Assembly: GCA_027924585.1 (NCBI GenBank)
Contig: BSBM01000151.1
Coordinates: forward strand, 13,414,001 to 13,478,000
Direction: 5' to 3'
DNA: 64,000 nt
Origin: Larix kaempferi
Lineage: Eukaryota > Streptophyta > Pinopsida > Pinales > Pinaceae
Under the pieces are notes generated by a model. The model was not told the origin of the DNA. It saw only the letters and a list, made by a program, of their open reading frames with translations, and did no database searches. This document shows positions 1-12,285 of this stretch, one piece after another (within the stretch, counting starts at the first letter, position 1; each line of letters opens with the position of its first letter). The translations under genes and the position numbers were made by a program.

Positions 1-218
1 AAAATAATATGAGAAATTTTTTTTATTGGTTGTAAATTTTCCTCCTCTGGAGGAATAGGAAAATGTCCTTATTTCAATGCCTTACATAGAATTGTTGAAT
101 GTCTTAGACGTCGAACCTTTAAAGCAATTGAAACCTAATTAGTCACAACTTCATGATATTAGTTATATAATCCATCAATATATTTCTCCCCATTACTTTA
201 GACATAATGGTATAAGCA

Positions 219-823
219 TGATCCAGATGGATATCGATGGCCACCCACCTATTCCACTGGCTCAAAACAATTTTCCATGTTGGCAATTTTCTAGTAGTTT
301 TTTTACAGTTTTTTGGGTCCTGAACTTACTGGCTAATTTTGAGGTCCTAAACGATGTTTTTTGGGCTCATAGCAGCTCGGACCTTGTTTGGGCCTAATCC
401 ACTATTGTAATCCTTGGCTAGATTTTTCCAACGGTCTACCGATCACCCCAAATGGAGAATGTATGCAAAATTTATGACCTTGGGAAGTTGATTGTTCAAG
501 TAACCACCTTGGGGCCGCAAAATTTATGATGATTCATCTCCTAGGGTTAGTTTTTTGGATGTTTAGGGTTCTTTCCCTCACGCTTATGATAAATTGGCCA
601 TTTCAGCCTCTTTTTGTATTCATCTTGTCATGAATGAGCGTAGTCATCACATCTCTTCTTAGAGATAAGCTACTACCATTCTAGCTACTTTATTTTACAG
701 TTTGTTCTATTTCTTGCATTTAATAGAATTTGTGTTTACTGTATCACTGTGTTCCTTGCAATATATTTGTGTATTTGGTTCTATATTTGTTTTTTCATTT
801 CGTTCTCAAATAAACATGAATCA
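219..823 (+). repeat. 5' LTR of Gypsy-1
   Basis: Starts TGATCCAGATGGATATCGAT and ends CA just before the primer site, about 605 bp. The same start (TGATCCAAATGTATATCGGT) follows the purine tract at 5428, which fixes the left border. The right border is inferred from the primer-binding site at 825. Confidence 0.85.
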
Positions 824-824
824 G

Positions 825-836
825 TGGTATTAGAAC
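825..836 (+). other. Primer-binding site of Gypsy-1
   Basis: TGGTATTAGAAC matches the initiator tRNA-Met 3' end complement (TGGTATCAGAGC) at 10 of 12 bases and lies one base after the LTR end. It would prime minus-strand DNA synthesis. Confidence 0.75.
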
Positions 837-954
837 GGTCTTCTCTTTCGTTATTTCTCCATGCATGTCCCCGACGAGGTCAGAATATAAATAGTTGGGT
901 ATTGAACTAGTTCAACTTGAGGAATACCACCCTTGGTGGCCCAAACCGCCCCCC

Positions 955-1960
955 ATGGCCGAGGAAAAAGGATATGACGGAGTAGGAAATCCTATCAAGA
1001 TGTTTCTCAAGGAAGCACTCACGCGATAGAGAAACGAGATGATGGATCGTTTCTCCCAAATCCTTTGATAGATGCCGACATCATCAGAGGGATCGTCAAG
1101 TAGAAGTAGTCACTTCGGAGGAGCCACACCATTCAAGGTACAAGTTAACTTCAATATTTTTGTATTTGAAGGTCAGATAAACGTTGATTCCCTAGATAAA
1201 TGGTTGAGTTTGCTAGGGGGATATTTATCTGTCCACAATTTTTCCAATATGGAAAAGATCGTCTTTGCACTCCTTAAGGAGGTGTCCCATGTGAAATATT
1301 GGTGGGACACTTGTTGTGAGAAAAATGCCACAAACAAGACTGATATATTTGGAGGAGAACCCACCTAAGCATATTTTGTGGAAGCCCTCAAGAAGCAATA
1401 CTATATCGTTGGTAGCTATGAAGACGACTACACAAAATGGACCACTTTTCAGCAGGAGAGGGACCAAATAATGTTGGAGTACACTAACAAATTCCATACC
1501 TTGCACACAAATATTGGTATTAGGGACTTCGAGCGGCACCTGGTTCTGAAATATTGCAACGACCTACATAGGTACATTTGAATTGAAATGGATTCCCTGG
1601 ACATCTCGTCATTAAGCACCACTTATCAATGTGCTGTCAAAATCGAGCAAAAATTTAAGCTTAAGTTTGGGTCTACAAATCCACTACAGAAGCAAGGCAA
1701 GGGAAAGGTTGGGCCACAAAACAAAGTACAAGGTAAGGACAATTAGCCCCAGGAAAACCAGTCCAAATCACAAGCAAAGAAGGGTAAAATGAAGAGAAAG
1801 AAGGACACCGGGAAATGATGCGAATTCCATAAGAGCCCCTAGCATAACAGCAATGCATGTTGCTTAAAGAATTCATTAGTGGCTGAGATCAAGGATTTAG
1901 AGTCAGATATCAGTTCTGATGTCAAACCCAACATCCTAGTCATATGAGGGAAAGAGAATC
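955..1960 (+). pseudogene. gag: Gypsy-1 gag relic
   Basis: One frame from ATG 955 gives an N-terminus MAEEKGYDGVGNP, a Retrotrans_gag-like region (WWDTCCEKN, then VEALKKQYY) and, near 1815-1870, a Cys/His segment of the form CEFHKSP..HNSNACC followed by KNSLVAEI. This segment resembles the C-F-H...H-N...C motif found in plant gypsy gag in place of a plain zinc knuckle. Stops occur at about 1042, 1063, 1366, 1579 and later in the same frame. It would form the particle shell if intact. Confidence 0.8.
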
Positions 1961-2450
1961 ATCGATGCATAACCTAGTGTTACCATCATTACCACAAAGG
2001 TCCACCTCGACGACTCATCCAGAGGAGCAAGAGGAAGGAGAACACCTTTTCCACTCACAGATGTGGGTTAAGGGAACTACACCACATTTCATTGTTGACA
2101 GTGAAATCCAAAATAACGTGATTTCGACAGAGGTCATCAAACAATTGAAGTTTCCAATGACACCACACCCACAACGTTATAACATTGGGTGGCTTAGTAA
2201 GGGATGGGACATCCGGGTCAATCAACAATTCCGCCTACCTTACGATGTCACTCCCTTCAAAGATGAGGTAATGTGTGATGTTGCACCACTTGAAGTTTGT
2301 GATGTTATTTTAGGACAACCTTATATGTGGAAACGTCATGTTGTGTACGATTCTAGGCCTCGTAGTGTCATTGTTACTTTGAGAAAGAAAATCTGTAGGA
2401 TATCAGAGACAATTCCCATCATTGTAGTGTCTCTAATTACAACTAAGTAG
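1944..2450 (+). pseudogene. pro: Gypsy-1 aspartic protease region
   Basis: A 168-aa open stretch. FIVDSEIQNNVIS takes the place of the canonical hydrophobic-D-S/T-G-A/S-x-x-N-F-I-S retropepsin active site, with Gly changed to Glu. Downstream DVILGQPYMWKRHVVYD matches the usual DVILGMPWL..HxxxxD second motif of plant gypsy proteases. The catalytic Asp is present, but the altered loop makes activity unlikely. It lies in a different frame from gag. Confidence 0.85.
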
Positions 2451-2618
2451 CGCAGGAAGGTAACTCCCAGACTGATAAATTTTACCTCTTCATGATTCAT
2501 TCTAAGGGTGAGCAAAATATCACAACAACTTCCACTACCTCTACACGGGATCCCTCTACACAACAAAAACATGTGAACAAGATAATGGAAGCATATAGAT
2601 ACATCTTCACCACATGTA

Positions 2619-3315
2619 TTGGGGTGCCGTGATTTGATACCCAAGGCACCTTTACCTAATGGGACAGTATATAGGCATCCCCTCATGGAAAATGAAGAAA
2701 TAGAACGTCATATTCAAGAATTAATCCAGAAAGGGCATATTCAACCCAAATCCTCACCTTGTGGGAGTCCAATTGTGTTGGTACACAATAAATATGGGAC
2801 ATGGAAACTCTGTATTGATTATAGGGCTCTAAAACAAATCACAGTCCGAAATCAGTATCCCATTCCCCGGATCGATGATTCTTGACCAGCTCAAGGGTTC
2901 CAAATATTTCAGTAATATTGATATGAAGTCTAGCTATTATCAGGTGCCAAATGAACATATAGATGTCTGGAAGACTTCCTTCGAATATTGGGAAGTCCTT
3001 TTTGAGTGGTTGGTCATGCCTTTCAGCTTGGATAATGCTTTAAAACATTTAATGAGGATGATGGACGATATTCTCCGACCATTCACCAATTATTTTGTGG
3101 TTGTATATCTAGATGAAATCCTCATCTACAATAGAATGTGGGCAGAACATTTGCAACATATCCATCGGGTCCTCAACGCCCTGCGACAACACATGTTATA
3201 TGCCAATACAAAAAAGTGCTCATTTGGCATGGAGATGATTAAATATATGGGATACATCATGGATGAACATGGTATGCATGTGGATACAACCAAGATCCAA
3301 GGCATTCACGACTAG
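2619..3315 (+). pseudogene. pol: Gypsy-1 reverse transcriptase relic
   Basis: Two overlapping open stretches in different frames (2619-2885 and 2875-3315). The first carries LIQKGHIQPKSSPCGSPIVLV and KLCIDYRALKQITVRNQYPIP (RT fingers). The second carries YFSNIDMKSSYYQV, EWLVMPFSLDNA and the catalytic box at 3106-3117. The box reads YLDE where active enzymes have YLDD, so a catalytic Asp is lost. A frameshift falls near 2875-2885. Confidence 0.93.
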
Positions 3316-3329
3316 CTGACCCTGAAAAC

Positions 3330-3915
3330 TCTCACAGAGCTTCTCACTTCCTAGACCTTGCAAACTTCTATCGCAGATTTGTGTTGGGCTTCTCTAATAT
3401 TGCTTGGGCGCTTAGCTAGGTGACCAAAGGTGGGTCTAATGAAAATTTTGTTTGATACAAGCCACAACAACAAGCATTTGAGTAACTAAAAAAGTGCTTG
3501 TGTTCAATTCCTGTCCTTACCTTACTAGTTCTACGACAACCCTTTGAAATTGAGACATATGCTTCAAACTACGTTGTTGGAACAGTCCTCACTTAGCATG
3601 GCCATATAGTGGCGTATCACAATGAGACTCTTTCATATGCAACCCAAAAGTACCCCACCTATGACAAGGAAATGTATTCCATTGTCCCATCCTTCCTCCA
3701 ATGGAAGCATTACATCCTAGGAAAAGAGACAATCATCCACACTAATCACAAGCCCCTTCAGTTCATTCAAACACAAGGAAAGTTATAGAATGTCCGTCAC
3801 CAAAAGTGGTCCACATACTCGTAGCAATTCCACCTGAACAATAAATATAATAAGGGAATCACCAATCGATTAGCTGATTTCCTTAGTCGACCTCCAGTAG
3901 TAACAATGACCACTG
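3330..3915 (+). pseudogene. pol: Gypsy-1 RNase H relic
   Basis: Readable with several stops: FLDLANFYRRFV, then IETYASNYVVGTVLT, YPTYDKEMYSIV, WKHYILGKETIIHTNHKPLQ and NRLADFLSRPP. These are the linker and RNase H landmarks of gypsy pol. The catalytic Asp of the xxTDAS motif is replaced by Tyr (ETYAS). It follows RT directly, as expected. Confidence 0.85.
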
Positions 3916-3917
3916 TG

Positions 3918-5100
3918 CTCAACTCTTGTGGCCACGAGACCTATGGGTAGACTCAACTATATGACAATGATCCCAAATTTTCTCCCACCTATCAAGCACT
4001 ATGTGCAAACACACTACTGGCAGACTTTCATCTCCAGAAAGGATTGCTATGCCACTTGGTCCATCTCTGTGTTCCTTCAAGCAAGCATGTGAAGTTAATT
4101 TGAGAATCGCATTATATTTAGGTGGTAGGGAATTTTGACACCAAAAAGACAATGGTGGTGTTGCAGAAGTATTTTTATTAGCCCAAGCTTCGACAAGTTG
4201 TTGGCAGATACATCAAATCATGCACTGGCCGTGCCATCACGAAACCCACCATTAATAAGTAGGGGTTATACACCCCTATGCCTACTCCTAATGGGCCATG
4301 GGAGTCCATCATCATGGATTACATGTCAGGAACACCTTCAACCAAGCATGGTAATGACTATGTGTTTGTGGTCGTGGATCACTTCTCTAAGATGGCCATT
4401 TTGACAACTTGTAAGAAGAGCATATCCTTCGAAGCCACTACTAATCTCTTCTTTGAGTGTGTTTGGATTCATTTCAGGCTGCCACATACTATCATTTAAG
4501 ATTGGGACAACAATTTTCTAAGCACCTTCAAGTCCAACCTATGGCCATTGATTGATACCAAGCTCACTAAATCGACTGCCTTCCACCCCCGAACCGATGG
4601 ACATACAGAGGTAGTCAACTAGATGATTGTGCATATTCTGAGAATGTACAATTCTAAACATCCCCACACATGGGATGAGAGTATTCCATATGTTCAACAT
4701 AACTGTAAAAAATCACTTCATAGCTCTACCGGCCACAACCCTTTTCACGTGTGCCTGGGGTTCAAACCATTGGTTCCAATTGATGTACCACTTCCCATTG
4801 CATCCACACAGGAGGAATATTCCCATGATAATACTAAGGCTAATAAGGTCACCAGATTTGTTGAAGGAATCCATCACATATGCCAACAAGTCCATGAAAT
4901 TTTGGAAAAATCCAATACCAAGTACAAACAGCGACATGACCAACATCAGATTCCACACAAGTTCTAGGTGGCTGATAAGGTTTGGTTGCATTTGCAAAAA
5001 AAGAGGCTCACCAGACCCCATTGCAAGATTTTTCCACTTCGATATGGGATGTACACCATCACCAAGGCATTCAGTGAGAATGCCTTCTAATTAAGAATTC
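3918..5100 (+). pseudogene. pol: Gypsy-1 integrase relic
   Basis: Core fragments are readable. PNGPWESIIMDYMSG holds the first Asp. DHFSKMAILTTCKKSIS follows. The segment IIxDWDNNFLSTFK holds the second Asp. FHPRTDGHTEVVN (about 4580-4620) keeps the catalytic Glu. STGHNPFHVCLGFKPLVPID is the usual C-terminal core motif. The zinc-binding N-terminus is poorly preserved. Stops interrupt it near 4496 and 4620, and later parts shift frame. Confidence 0.9.
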
Positions 5101-5194
5101 CTCCATTCCTTGGTTTGCACCTAGTATTTAATGTGGAGCTCCTTCACCCATATTTTCCACCATTGATGGACACATAGGAGGTGTCAGAGTAGTT

Positions 5195-5416
5195 GACACC
5201 TACAGACCTTAACCATGATTGCATGGAAAAAGAAACCACTGATTGGATCATTGACACACAAGTTAAGGGTACCCTCCAATAGAAGATCCAACTATATCAG
5301 GCTATCAAAGCAGGGAAGCTACTCCACCAAGGAAAATGGTTGGGCCACAAGTCAAGTTCAACATAAGTTTCCCGATTTGATGGGGACACTCAACGTAATG
5401 GAGACCATTGCTTCTT
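5195..5416 (+). pseudogene. Gypsy-1 polyprotein C-terminal tail
   Basis: In the frame reading CMEKETTDWIIDTQVKGTLQ, then KIQLYQAIKAGKLLHQGKW, the sequence still looks protein-like with few stops. It ends just before the purine tract. I do not recognise a chromodomain here. It may be a family-specific tail of the integrase. Confidence 0.45.
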
Positions 5417-5427
5417 AAGGGGGGGGC
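5417..5427 (+). other. Polypurine tract of Gypsy-1
   Basis: AAGGGGGGGGC lies directly before the 3' LTR start TGATCC at 5428, the expected plus-strand priming site. Confidence 0.8.
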
Positions 5428-5462
5428 TGATCCAAATGTATATCGGTGTCCACCCATGTTGT
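5428..5462 (+). repeat. Truncated 3' LTR of Gypsy-1
   Basis: TGATCCAAATGTATATCGGT through CACCCATGTTG matches the first 35 or so bases of the 5' LTR. After about 5462 similarity stops in AT-rich DNA, so about 570 bp of LTR are missing. Confidence 0.8.
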
Positions 5463-7633
5463 AAAAAAGATTTTATCCCTAAAAATTTTAATTATGAAGA
5501 TATATTAAACATTTTTAGTGTGAATATATATTAATTCTTTATTTATATTTTATTTGCTATAACTAGGGAGTAACCTAAATGGTAGACGATTTGCACCTTT
5601 TTGACAATTTTTGTAGGAATTTGGTAATGCGGTTTTTTGTTGAAATCACAATTTTCATTGTTCAAATTGTAATTTTGATTGGAGAAATTGAATTAGTGCC
5701 CTCGAGCACCCCCGGGGCACCTGGTTATACAATTCCAACAATCGAAAACTGGAATGTCAATAATTTTAGCCAGATTTCATTTGGAAAAGTCATCGAAAAC
5801 TGAGTGCAAATTGTTGATCATTTAACTTAATTGCTATAACTAGTGGTAGGTTTTCCAAGGCTATACGAGTGCCTAAAATGAATGAATATGCAAGGTTTAG
5901 TAGCTCATTCAAAGCACCATGAATTTAAAGAGAGGGTCACAGGTTAGAGTAATGAAAAAAATATAATTGATTTGGTTTTTACAAGTTGTACTTAATTGTA
6001 TTTTTAAATATTTCATAAATATTAAAATTTATTGTTTAATACATATAATTATGATGTTATTAAATATTGAAAAGGATAAAAATAAAATAAAGATGATTTT
6101 TTTTTAAATTTAAGGTTAATGAATTTATGTTAAATTTTATTTTATTTATTATCATTTAATAATGAAAACTTATCTTTTTATAAATGAAAAATCTTGAAAT
6201 AAGTTTGACCCACCACCCTCACATACTTAAGTGAGCAATATGCAGGTTTGTTGGTACTTTTCCAATGTCATACAATGATCTTCAAGAAAATAATATCAAT
6301 TATATTTAATATAATCAATGTCCACATGTGACAAACCCTAGGCATAAGAGGATCACATCGTTAGGATTTGAATACAAAACTTTGTCACCACAACCACTCC
6401 AAGATGCTACTAAATCCATGATATAATCAATGTCCACATGTGACAAACCCTAGGCATAAGAGGATCACATCGTTAGGATTTGAATACAAAACTTTGTCAC
6501 CACAACCACTCCAAGTTGCTACTAAAACATGGATTGGAAAACTTATTATTTGATGATAACAAATGGTATTTTTGTTAACATTAAACACACAATATCAATT
6601 TTTGTTTTCATATTATTTTATTTGCACGTACATATATGCACTTCCAAAACTGTCTTGATTCTTCTCCTAATAAGACGATCAAGACTTTAGGCATAGAACC
6701 ATGAAATATTTGTGAATTTATTTGGGATTCCAAACTTAATAATGAATATTATGAAAGGGCTATATTGGAGTGAGTTTCAAGACAATATTCCACAATATCT
6801 TGTAAAATATGTTTTTTTTTTCAACAATTCTTTTTAATAACAAAAACAGGTAGATAATTATATTAAAAATGGGTTGTGGTGAGTTAAACAACCAAATATT
6901 ACAATCAAGTCACTATTTTTCCAAAATTTCTCTTGCAAACTGAGTTAACACAACAAAATCTCCCACAACAACTACAAAAGGAGTCCCAAAAATTACATAT
7001 AAGTAATATTTATGGGTATAATGCATAATGAACTATTCTAACAATAATAGGCATGTAAAAACCATATAATAGAGAAACTAAGGAAAATGATGATCACTAT
7101 GACCTTCTTCCATGAATTAATCTCCTTGATCCGGACAAGGAACAACTTTAGAATATGCATGTTGTATGACATTCACTACTATTTACTGCACATTATCCTC
7201 CTAAATGTGCTTAGAACTTGAAGAAACTAAAGGCTATCCTAAAGTTTCCTAAGAACCATGTGCAACTCCAAGTATGATGTGATAATGCATCTTTATGTCC
7301 ATAAGTAATTTATCTAACTTCATGCCCTGCTCCTTAATCATAACTTCTAGGACCTCCTTCTTATTTTCTTACTCCTTCAACTACTGAATTGAGGTAAATT
7401 AATGGATTTACACATGCCATCCAATTGACTATTTATATGCCTAATATCCCTAATCCTATCATCATCAAAGGGATTGGAGTTGCGTGGAATCCATTAAGAC
7501 CCCAAACTACTAGCTGCGAGCTAAGATAGTGATGGGAAGAACCACTACAGAAAATATCCCCAACCCATATACACTAAACCACAACCCTTTGCATACAAGA
7601 ATATTCTCAATAATATCCATAATTGAGAAGAAA
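5463..7633. other. AT-rich spacer, no gene seen
   Basis: Long A/T runs and no coding signal that I can support. The only clear structure is a 112-bp tandem duplication at 6309-6528. The small open frames here have no recognisable motif. Confidence 0.6.
6309..6528. repeat. 112-bp tandem duplication
   Basis: The block beginning ATATAATCAATGTCCACATG at 6309 is repeated from 6421, nearly identical through CACAACCACTCCAAG. The period is 112 bp with two copies. The last few bases of copy two differ. Confidence 0.92.
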
Positions 7634-10600
7634 AACCCACCCATGTAACTCAATATAGTTAAGGATAAGACAAAGGAATTGACATGACTTGGATCATTCA
7701 CCCAAGAGAGACAAAGCACACCAGGACCATGCCAATGACTTCCAAAACTGTCAACTGAGCCCACCACATTAGGAGAAATGATAATAATCACCTTCAATTG
7801 ACCATTTGATAGATTCCCACATGTGCACCATATGTTGCGTATGATATCCATAAAGGAGCAAGTTTGATTATATGCAAATTGAATGGTGAGGGAAATCAAG
7901 GCATGCATGGTATTATTCTTCCCTTGCATGCCTTTAATGTGTAATGCCATGCATGGTGGTGATCCATTTGGTGGCTACAAGTGTCCCACCCTTCATTAAA
8001 TTCAATTTTCTTGGATATCTATAATTGATAATACCTAATGTTTCTTGTGACCATAACAAACGTAGGAGATCCAGTGGTGCTCAGAGGGGGTTCCCATTTT
8101 TTACCACAATCCCATTGTCTAGGTAAATTACTACATAGATTGATAATCAACTAACAAATTGTTTCTCCTTTTGACATTTTAAACTCTAACATAAACCATT
8201 CCACTAAGTTTCTAGTTAATTTGATTAAAAAGTCTTCTCAAAGAGTCCTTCCTTTATTGTAAGGTTCGTACCCATGGGGTTTCGAACCAGTGACCTTATG
8301 CAATGAGTGTCTTAATAGTACACCCATTCACCATCTATTCTATTCCTCATGGGATTATCAAAGAGTCCTTTCCACTATACATGCACGTCAAATTTCTTGA
8401 CCACTAATCGTGAATTTCCAAAGATCATCACCTTATCGATTTGACAAGATTTAAATAGCTATTTTTCTATGTATAAATAAACTCTCCAACCACTTCGCAT
8501 GATGTATAAATAACACCATCCAAGAATGAATACATGGTTAAACATTTGTACCAATACTTCGTCTTGATGGATTGCTGTGTGTGTGCGCTTTACTCTTCTG
8601 CTTGTATGCTAGTTGAAAGCTAACCTTTCAACAAGCTACTATATCTCAGCAGGCCCTATTTCCATGTCACCAACATTGTAATTTTGGCCCTCTTCTTTTA
8701 TTGATTTGGAATTTTCCAAACATTATCATCCATGCTTTGATCCTAGATTGTTCTATATATACTCTTTTGTAATGTTTCAACTTTAGCATTGATACTTTCT
8801 ACAAGATTCCATTCACTTAAGTGAGTTATCTACACATAAACAAGCCCATTTATCATCAATACGGAAGTGATTATGAAACATATGATTCACATTTATACTA
8901 GACAAGAAAAGGATTATTGAGAAGCATGTAATAAAATAACCAATACAAAAATGAGAAACATAATTCCAAATTGTTGATCCTGTTGTTATCTTTGAATATT
9001 CTTTCCTTCATTTTAAATGACTCTATATGTGAATCTCCATTTTCTACAAGAATGGAAAGTTCAATTTTCATATGCAATATGGCATGATTTTGATTTTGTA
9101 CTCCATGGTAGGAATTTCATGAAAACTATGAGTTCAATTGAATAAATAACAAAGATCACTTAATCATCCTCCCATTACAAGCAAATGGAAAGTTCAATTG
9201 TCATATGAAATATGGCATGATTTTGATTTTGTACTACATGGTAAGCGTTTCACAAAAACTGTGAGGTTGATTGAATAAATAACAAAGATCACTTAATCAT
9301 CCTCCAATTACAATCTAAGCTAAGCAATTACCTGCACATAAACAAGCCAACTTATCATCAATAGGGAAGTGATTATGAGACATATCATTCACATTTATAC
9401 TAGATAAGAAAATGATAGTTGAAAATAATGTAATAAAATATCAAGTGCAAAAATGAGAAACATAATTCCAACTTTTTAATCATGTTGTTATCTTCAAACA
9501 CTCTCGCCTTCATTTGAAATGACTATGTATGTGCATATCCATTTCCATATGTGAACAACAAGTTCAACTGTATGCATTTCATGAAAACAATGAGGTTGAT
9601 TGAATAAATAGTGAAGACCACTTAATCATCCTCCAATTATGAGCTAAGCTAAACCATAGGTTGAATCCAAGTGCACATATGGGATCCTAAGGCTAATATA
9701 TATCGTATTACACATCAAAGTAAGATAGGGTTTCCTTGTCATAGGTATAACACAAAGTATCATCTCTTTGTGAGTGTGGGATATCATTTTGAAGAATAAT
9801 AAAGTGGTCACCCTATCAATATCTTTGAGTGTTGTCATGAGATCCCAAATATCCATCTCTCCCCAACAATTGTGGTATTCTTGAATTTTATTATCACATG
9901 TTTTGGGACAATATATTTTACGAAAAAAATCCAATTCATGTCACACTCCCTTGCATCAACAATGGAAATTAAAGTAGTAGTTTGTTAGGGTCCTACCCTA
10001 ATCCCTTAAGTATATATATAGGATGTTAAGTGTTGAGGAGATATCTATTAAATAGGGTCCATGAAAGAGATTTAGTGTGTAAAGCAATAATTGTAAGAAG
10101 TATTACTAGAAGGTTTCACCTACTAGAAAGTTCATTCTCTAGAAAGTACCTAAGAGGAGGTTGGTGCAAAAATGGGAGACCAGGGCTCTTGTGTAAGGGG
10201 CCGATAAAGTCCCACTGTATTTTAGGGTGCCGACATTTTCAATCCTCTTTAAAGAGAAGAAGGTCCCACTAGAGGTGCATCCTAACCAATGGGAAATGAG
10301 GGAGGGTAGCGAATGGATAATACAAAGAACACATCACACAGTTTAATGGTTACATTCTTACAAAAATAATCAATTGGCATAAAACATTCATTAACATCTT
10401 AGTTCAACCAAATATAAGAGTACATCATTACTGAAAGAAGAAACATTCATGTGCAAGTAAAAATATTTTAAAAGGGGAAACACAACTTTCATCTTTAATG
10501 AAATTTGCAATCCTTTACATCAACACACATCCTCAAAACGACCCTCAAAACGACCTGCAAAATTATCCCACCCTTAATTACAATATCTTGTTCACATACG

Positions 10601-11000
10601 CATAATTAAACATACCCATTCCAACACAATAGAAACAACCTAATCCCCTAGGTCCCGTGGATATTTTATACAATTTCAATGGTAATTTTTGACACTACCA
10701 ATTACAATATTTTACTGTGTCAAGATGGTTACAAAGTAATGCAGATCACTTTTCCACTTTCATCCTCATCCAAAAGTATTCTCGGGTTTAACCATTAATC
10801 TATCTTCCATGACCAAGTATTTAAAAATGAATGGGCCAACAAGCCTCTATCACAACTGTTGACTCTACCTCACCTTCAAAAAAAGGGCCAACTCTCTTCA
10901 AAATGCTCCTTTTGAGTTCTCCACTTTCCCAACAATAATTTGGCACCGATGATAAATGTATGATCTTTCCCAATGTTAAGTGCAATTGGATTCTATTACT
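7634..11000. other. Older flank sequence, left copy, with internal repeats
   Basis: No gene is recognised. A divergent direct repeat of about 505 bp spacing is visible: the stretch starting ACATAAACAAGCCCATTTAT near 8830 recurs near 9335 as ACATAAACAAGCCAACTTAT, followed by matching sequence through CCTTCATTT.GAAATGACT. A shorter unit (AAAGTTCAATT.TCATATG.AATATGGCATGATTTTG) occurs near 9056 and 9190, with a decayed relative near 9560. Open frames on the minus strand (for example 7510-7950) have no recognised domain. Confidence 0.6.
8262..8335 (-). repeat. tRNA-like B-box segment, possible SINE piece
   Basis: On the minus strand, CACTGGTTCGAAACCCC contains a near-perfect RNA polymerase III B box (GGTTCGAAACC at 8279-8289). 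Upstream on that strand, ATGGGTGTACTATTAAGACA is only a weak A-box candidate. Such sites occur in tRNA-derived SINEs, but neither tail nor TSD was identified. Confidence 0.3.
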
Positions 11001-12280
11001 CAACTATATGCCACTTTTCATCAACAAAGGAGTCCATCTGCTATAGCACAAGATAGGAAGTTTGGGCTACATGCTATAACTCCCACAACGTTTTCTTTGC
11101 TATGATCAAGGTCTCATGTAAAACATCCAACTTATCATTGGTAGATTGGATGTCCGCATAATTTTGTTGATTCTCCAGGGATTGGCGAGGGTGGCCGCTT
11201 CATCATTCATCTATTGTATATGGGAATGCAATGACCCTCAATTATCTTCTATTGTTGTGCTAGAAGACGGATCCAATCTTGCACTGTTGAAAATAATGTC
11301 TTTGTCACCTGAGTGGCCTCATGGAGTCTATCTTGGGTTGCTTATACATCCGCAATAATAAGCAATACTCGACCCATAAGTTTTGTCTACTCTTGAGTAT
11401 TTTAATCTTGTGCAGCATCAACCTATACCTATAGTTCCTACACCCACTGCTCCAAATGTTTCCAAGAAGAATAAAGGACCACAACACCCTCTTGAGGTTG
11501 TGCTATTGGCATGGCTTCGGGAAGAGAAGAATCCTATCCACGAAGCTAAGGCCACATATCTTGGAGAAGCTGGTAGAGTTCATTAATGGTTTTATCATCA
11601 ACAACTCTTGCTTTGTTTTTGCATCTCTTTCTACTATAACCTCAACTAACTGGCCTTGAGCTGCACCATAGAATTTTGTGTATCCTCCTACTCTTGGGCT
11701 ACTCGTTGCATGCGTAATTCAAATTTGGAAGTAGAGTTGCACATGAGTTCTAAAAGTTGTGATGTGTACCAGCTTCAGAAATATTCAGGAGCTTTGAAAC
11801 TAAGCGGCCGACCAATAGCAATTGACGGATCGAACCAGTTTGATGTCTGAAATTCAAATTCGACCCATGTGGGGATCGATTGACTCTACTACAGTATTCG
11901 AGCTTCGGTCTCGGCTATAAAAAATGTTAATATATCAATGCTTTCCTGGAAAATGTGGAGCATGGATCGACAATACTCAGTATATTGCACAAACTACTAA
12001 AGCTGCACCATGACCGAAAGGCTTTCCAAAGGGGAAGAAGTTGGGGGATCAATTGAAATGTCTTCAGGAGGACTGTCTCCACCCACTTCTTCCATATCGA
12101 CATCAAGTGAAGTACTAGGTGTCTCTTCACAAGGTGCTGTAATATGTGAGAGTCTTAGTGCCTCCTAACCCCTAGTCCCTCTAGTTGAACCTCCATGACC
12201 TTCTACTTCCTGACGCTCTGGTGGAATGTCGGTAGTATCCCCACAAGTGGATCCTTCCTCTGTTATTGTTGGAATTATTG
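11000..12280 (-). pseudogene. Unidentified coding relic, left copy
   Basis: Read on the minus strand from 12280, a frame gives TSIIPTITEEGSTCGDTTDI, then PPERQEVEGHGGSTRGTRG and, further on, ETPSTSLDVDMEEVGGDSPP, then EDISIDPPTSSPLESLSV. Lower down it gives a coiled-coil-like stretch (LLELMCNSTSKFELRMQRV, then EDTQNSMVQLKA). Stops and frameshifts break it. The composition (acidic, Ser/Pro/Thr-rich, then heptad-like) looks like real protein. I do not recognise a family. The Gypsy-2 LTR abuts it at 12286. Confidence 0.5.
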
Positions 12281-12285
12281 ATGTT
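12281..12285 (+). other. Target-site duplication ATGTT, left (from the duplicated copy)
   Basis: ATGTT precedes LTR start TGATGCAGG at 12286 and matches ATGTT at 26971-26975 just after the 3' LTR. The right-unit equivalent at 20200-20204 reads TTGTT. The duplicated left unit has therefore kept the original TSD base. Confidence 0.8.

Larger units (their letters stand above)
219..5462 (+). mobile_element. Gypsy-1: degraded Ty3/gypsy LTR retrotransposon
   Basis: Order of parts is 5' LTR, tRNA-Met-type primer site, gag, aspartic protease, RT, RNase H, integrase, purine tract and the start of a 3' LTR. RT before integrase is the Ty3/gypsy order. The gag, protease and RT pieces lie in different frames (955 and 2875 share one, 1944 and 2619 another) with many stops, so the copy is dead. 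The 3' LTR matches the 5' LTR for only about 35 bp and then changes to unrelated AT-rich DNA, so the right end is deleted or replaced and no TSD can be checked. No chromodomain was seen at the C-terminus. Confidence 0.93.

Noticed and set aside
4135-4404. Additional protein overlapping the Gypsy-1 integrase
   Set aside because: It is an alternative frame over the integrase core, which is well recognised in the other frame.
219-5462. An endogenous pararetrovirus (caulimovirid)
   Set aside because: LTRs, a primer site after the LTR and an integrase with DDE motifs are present; no movement or coat-protein region was seen.
7510-7950. A 146-aa minus-strand gene
   Set aside because: Its duplicate at 15556-15876 is truncated and altered, no domain is recognised, and the frame crosses the duplication border at 7634.
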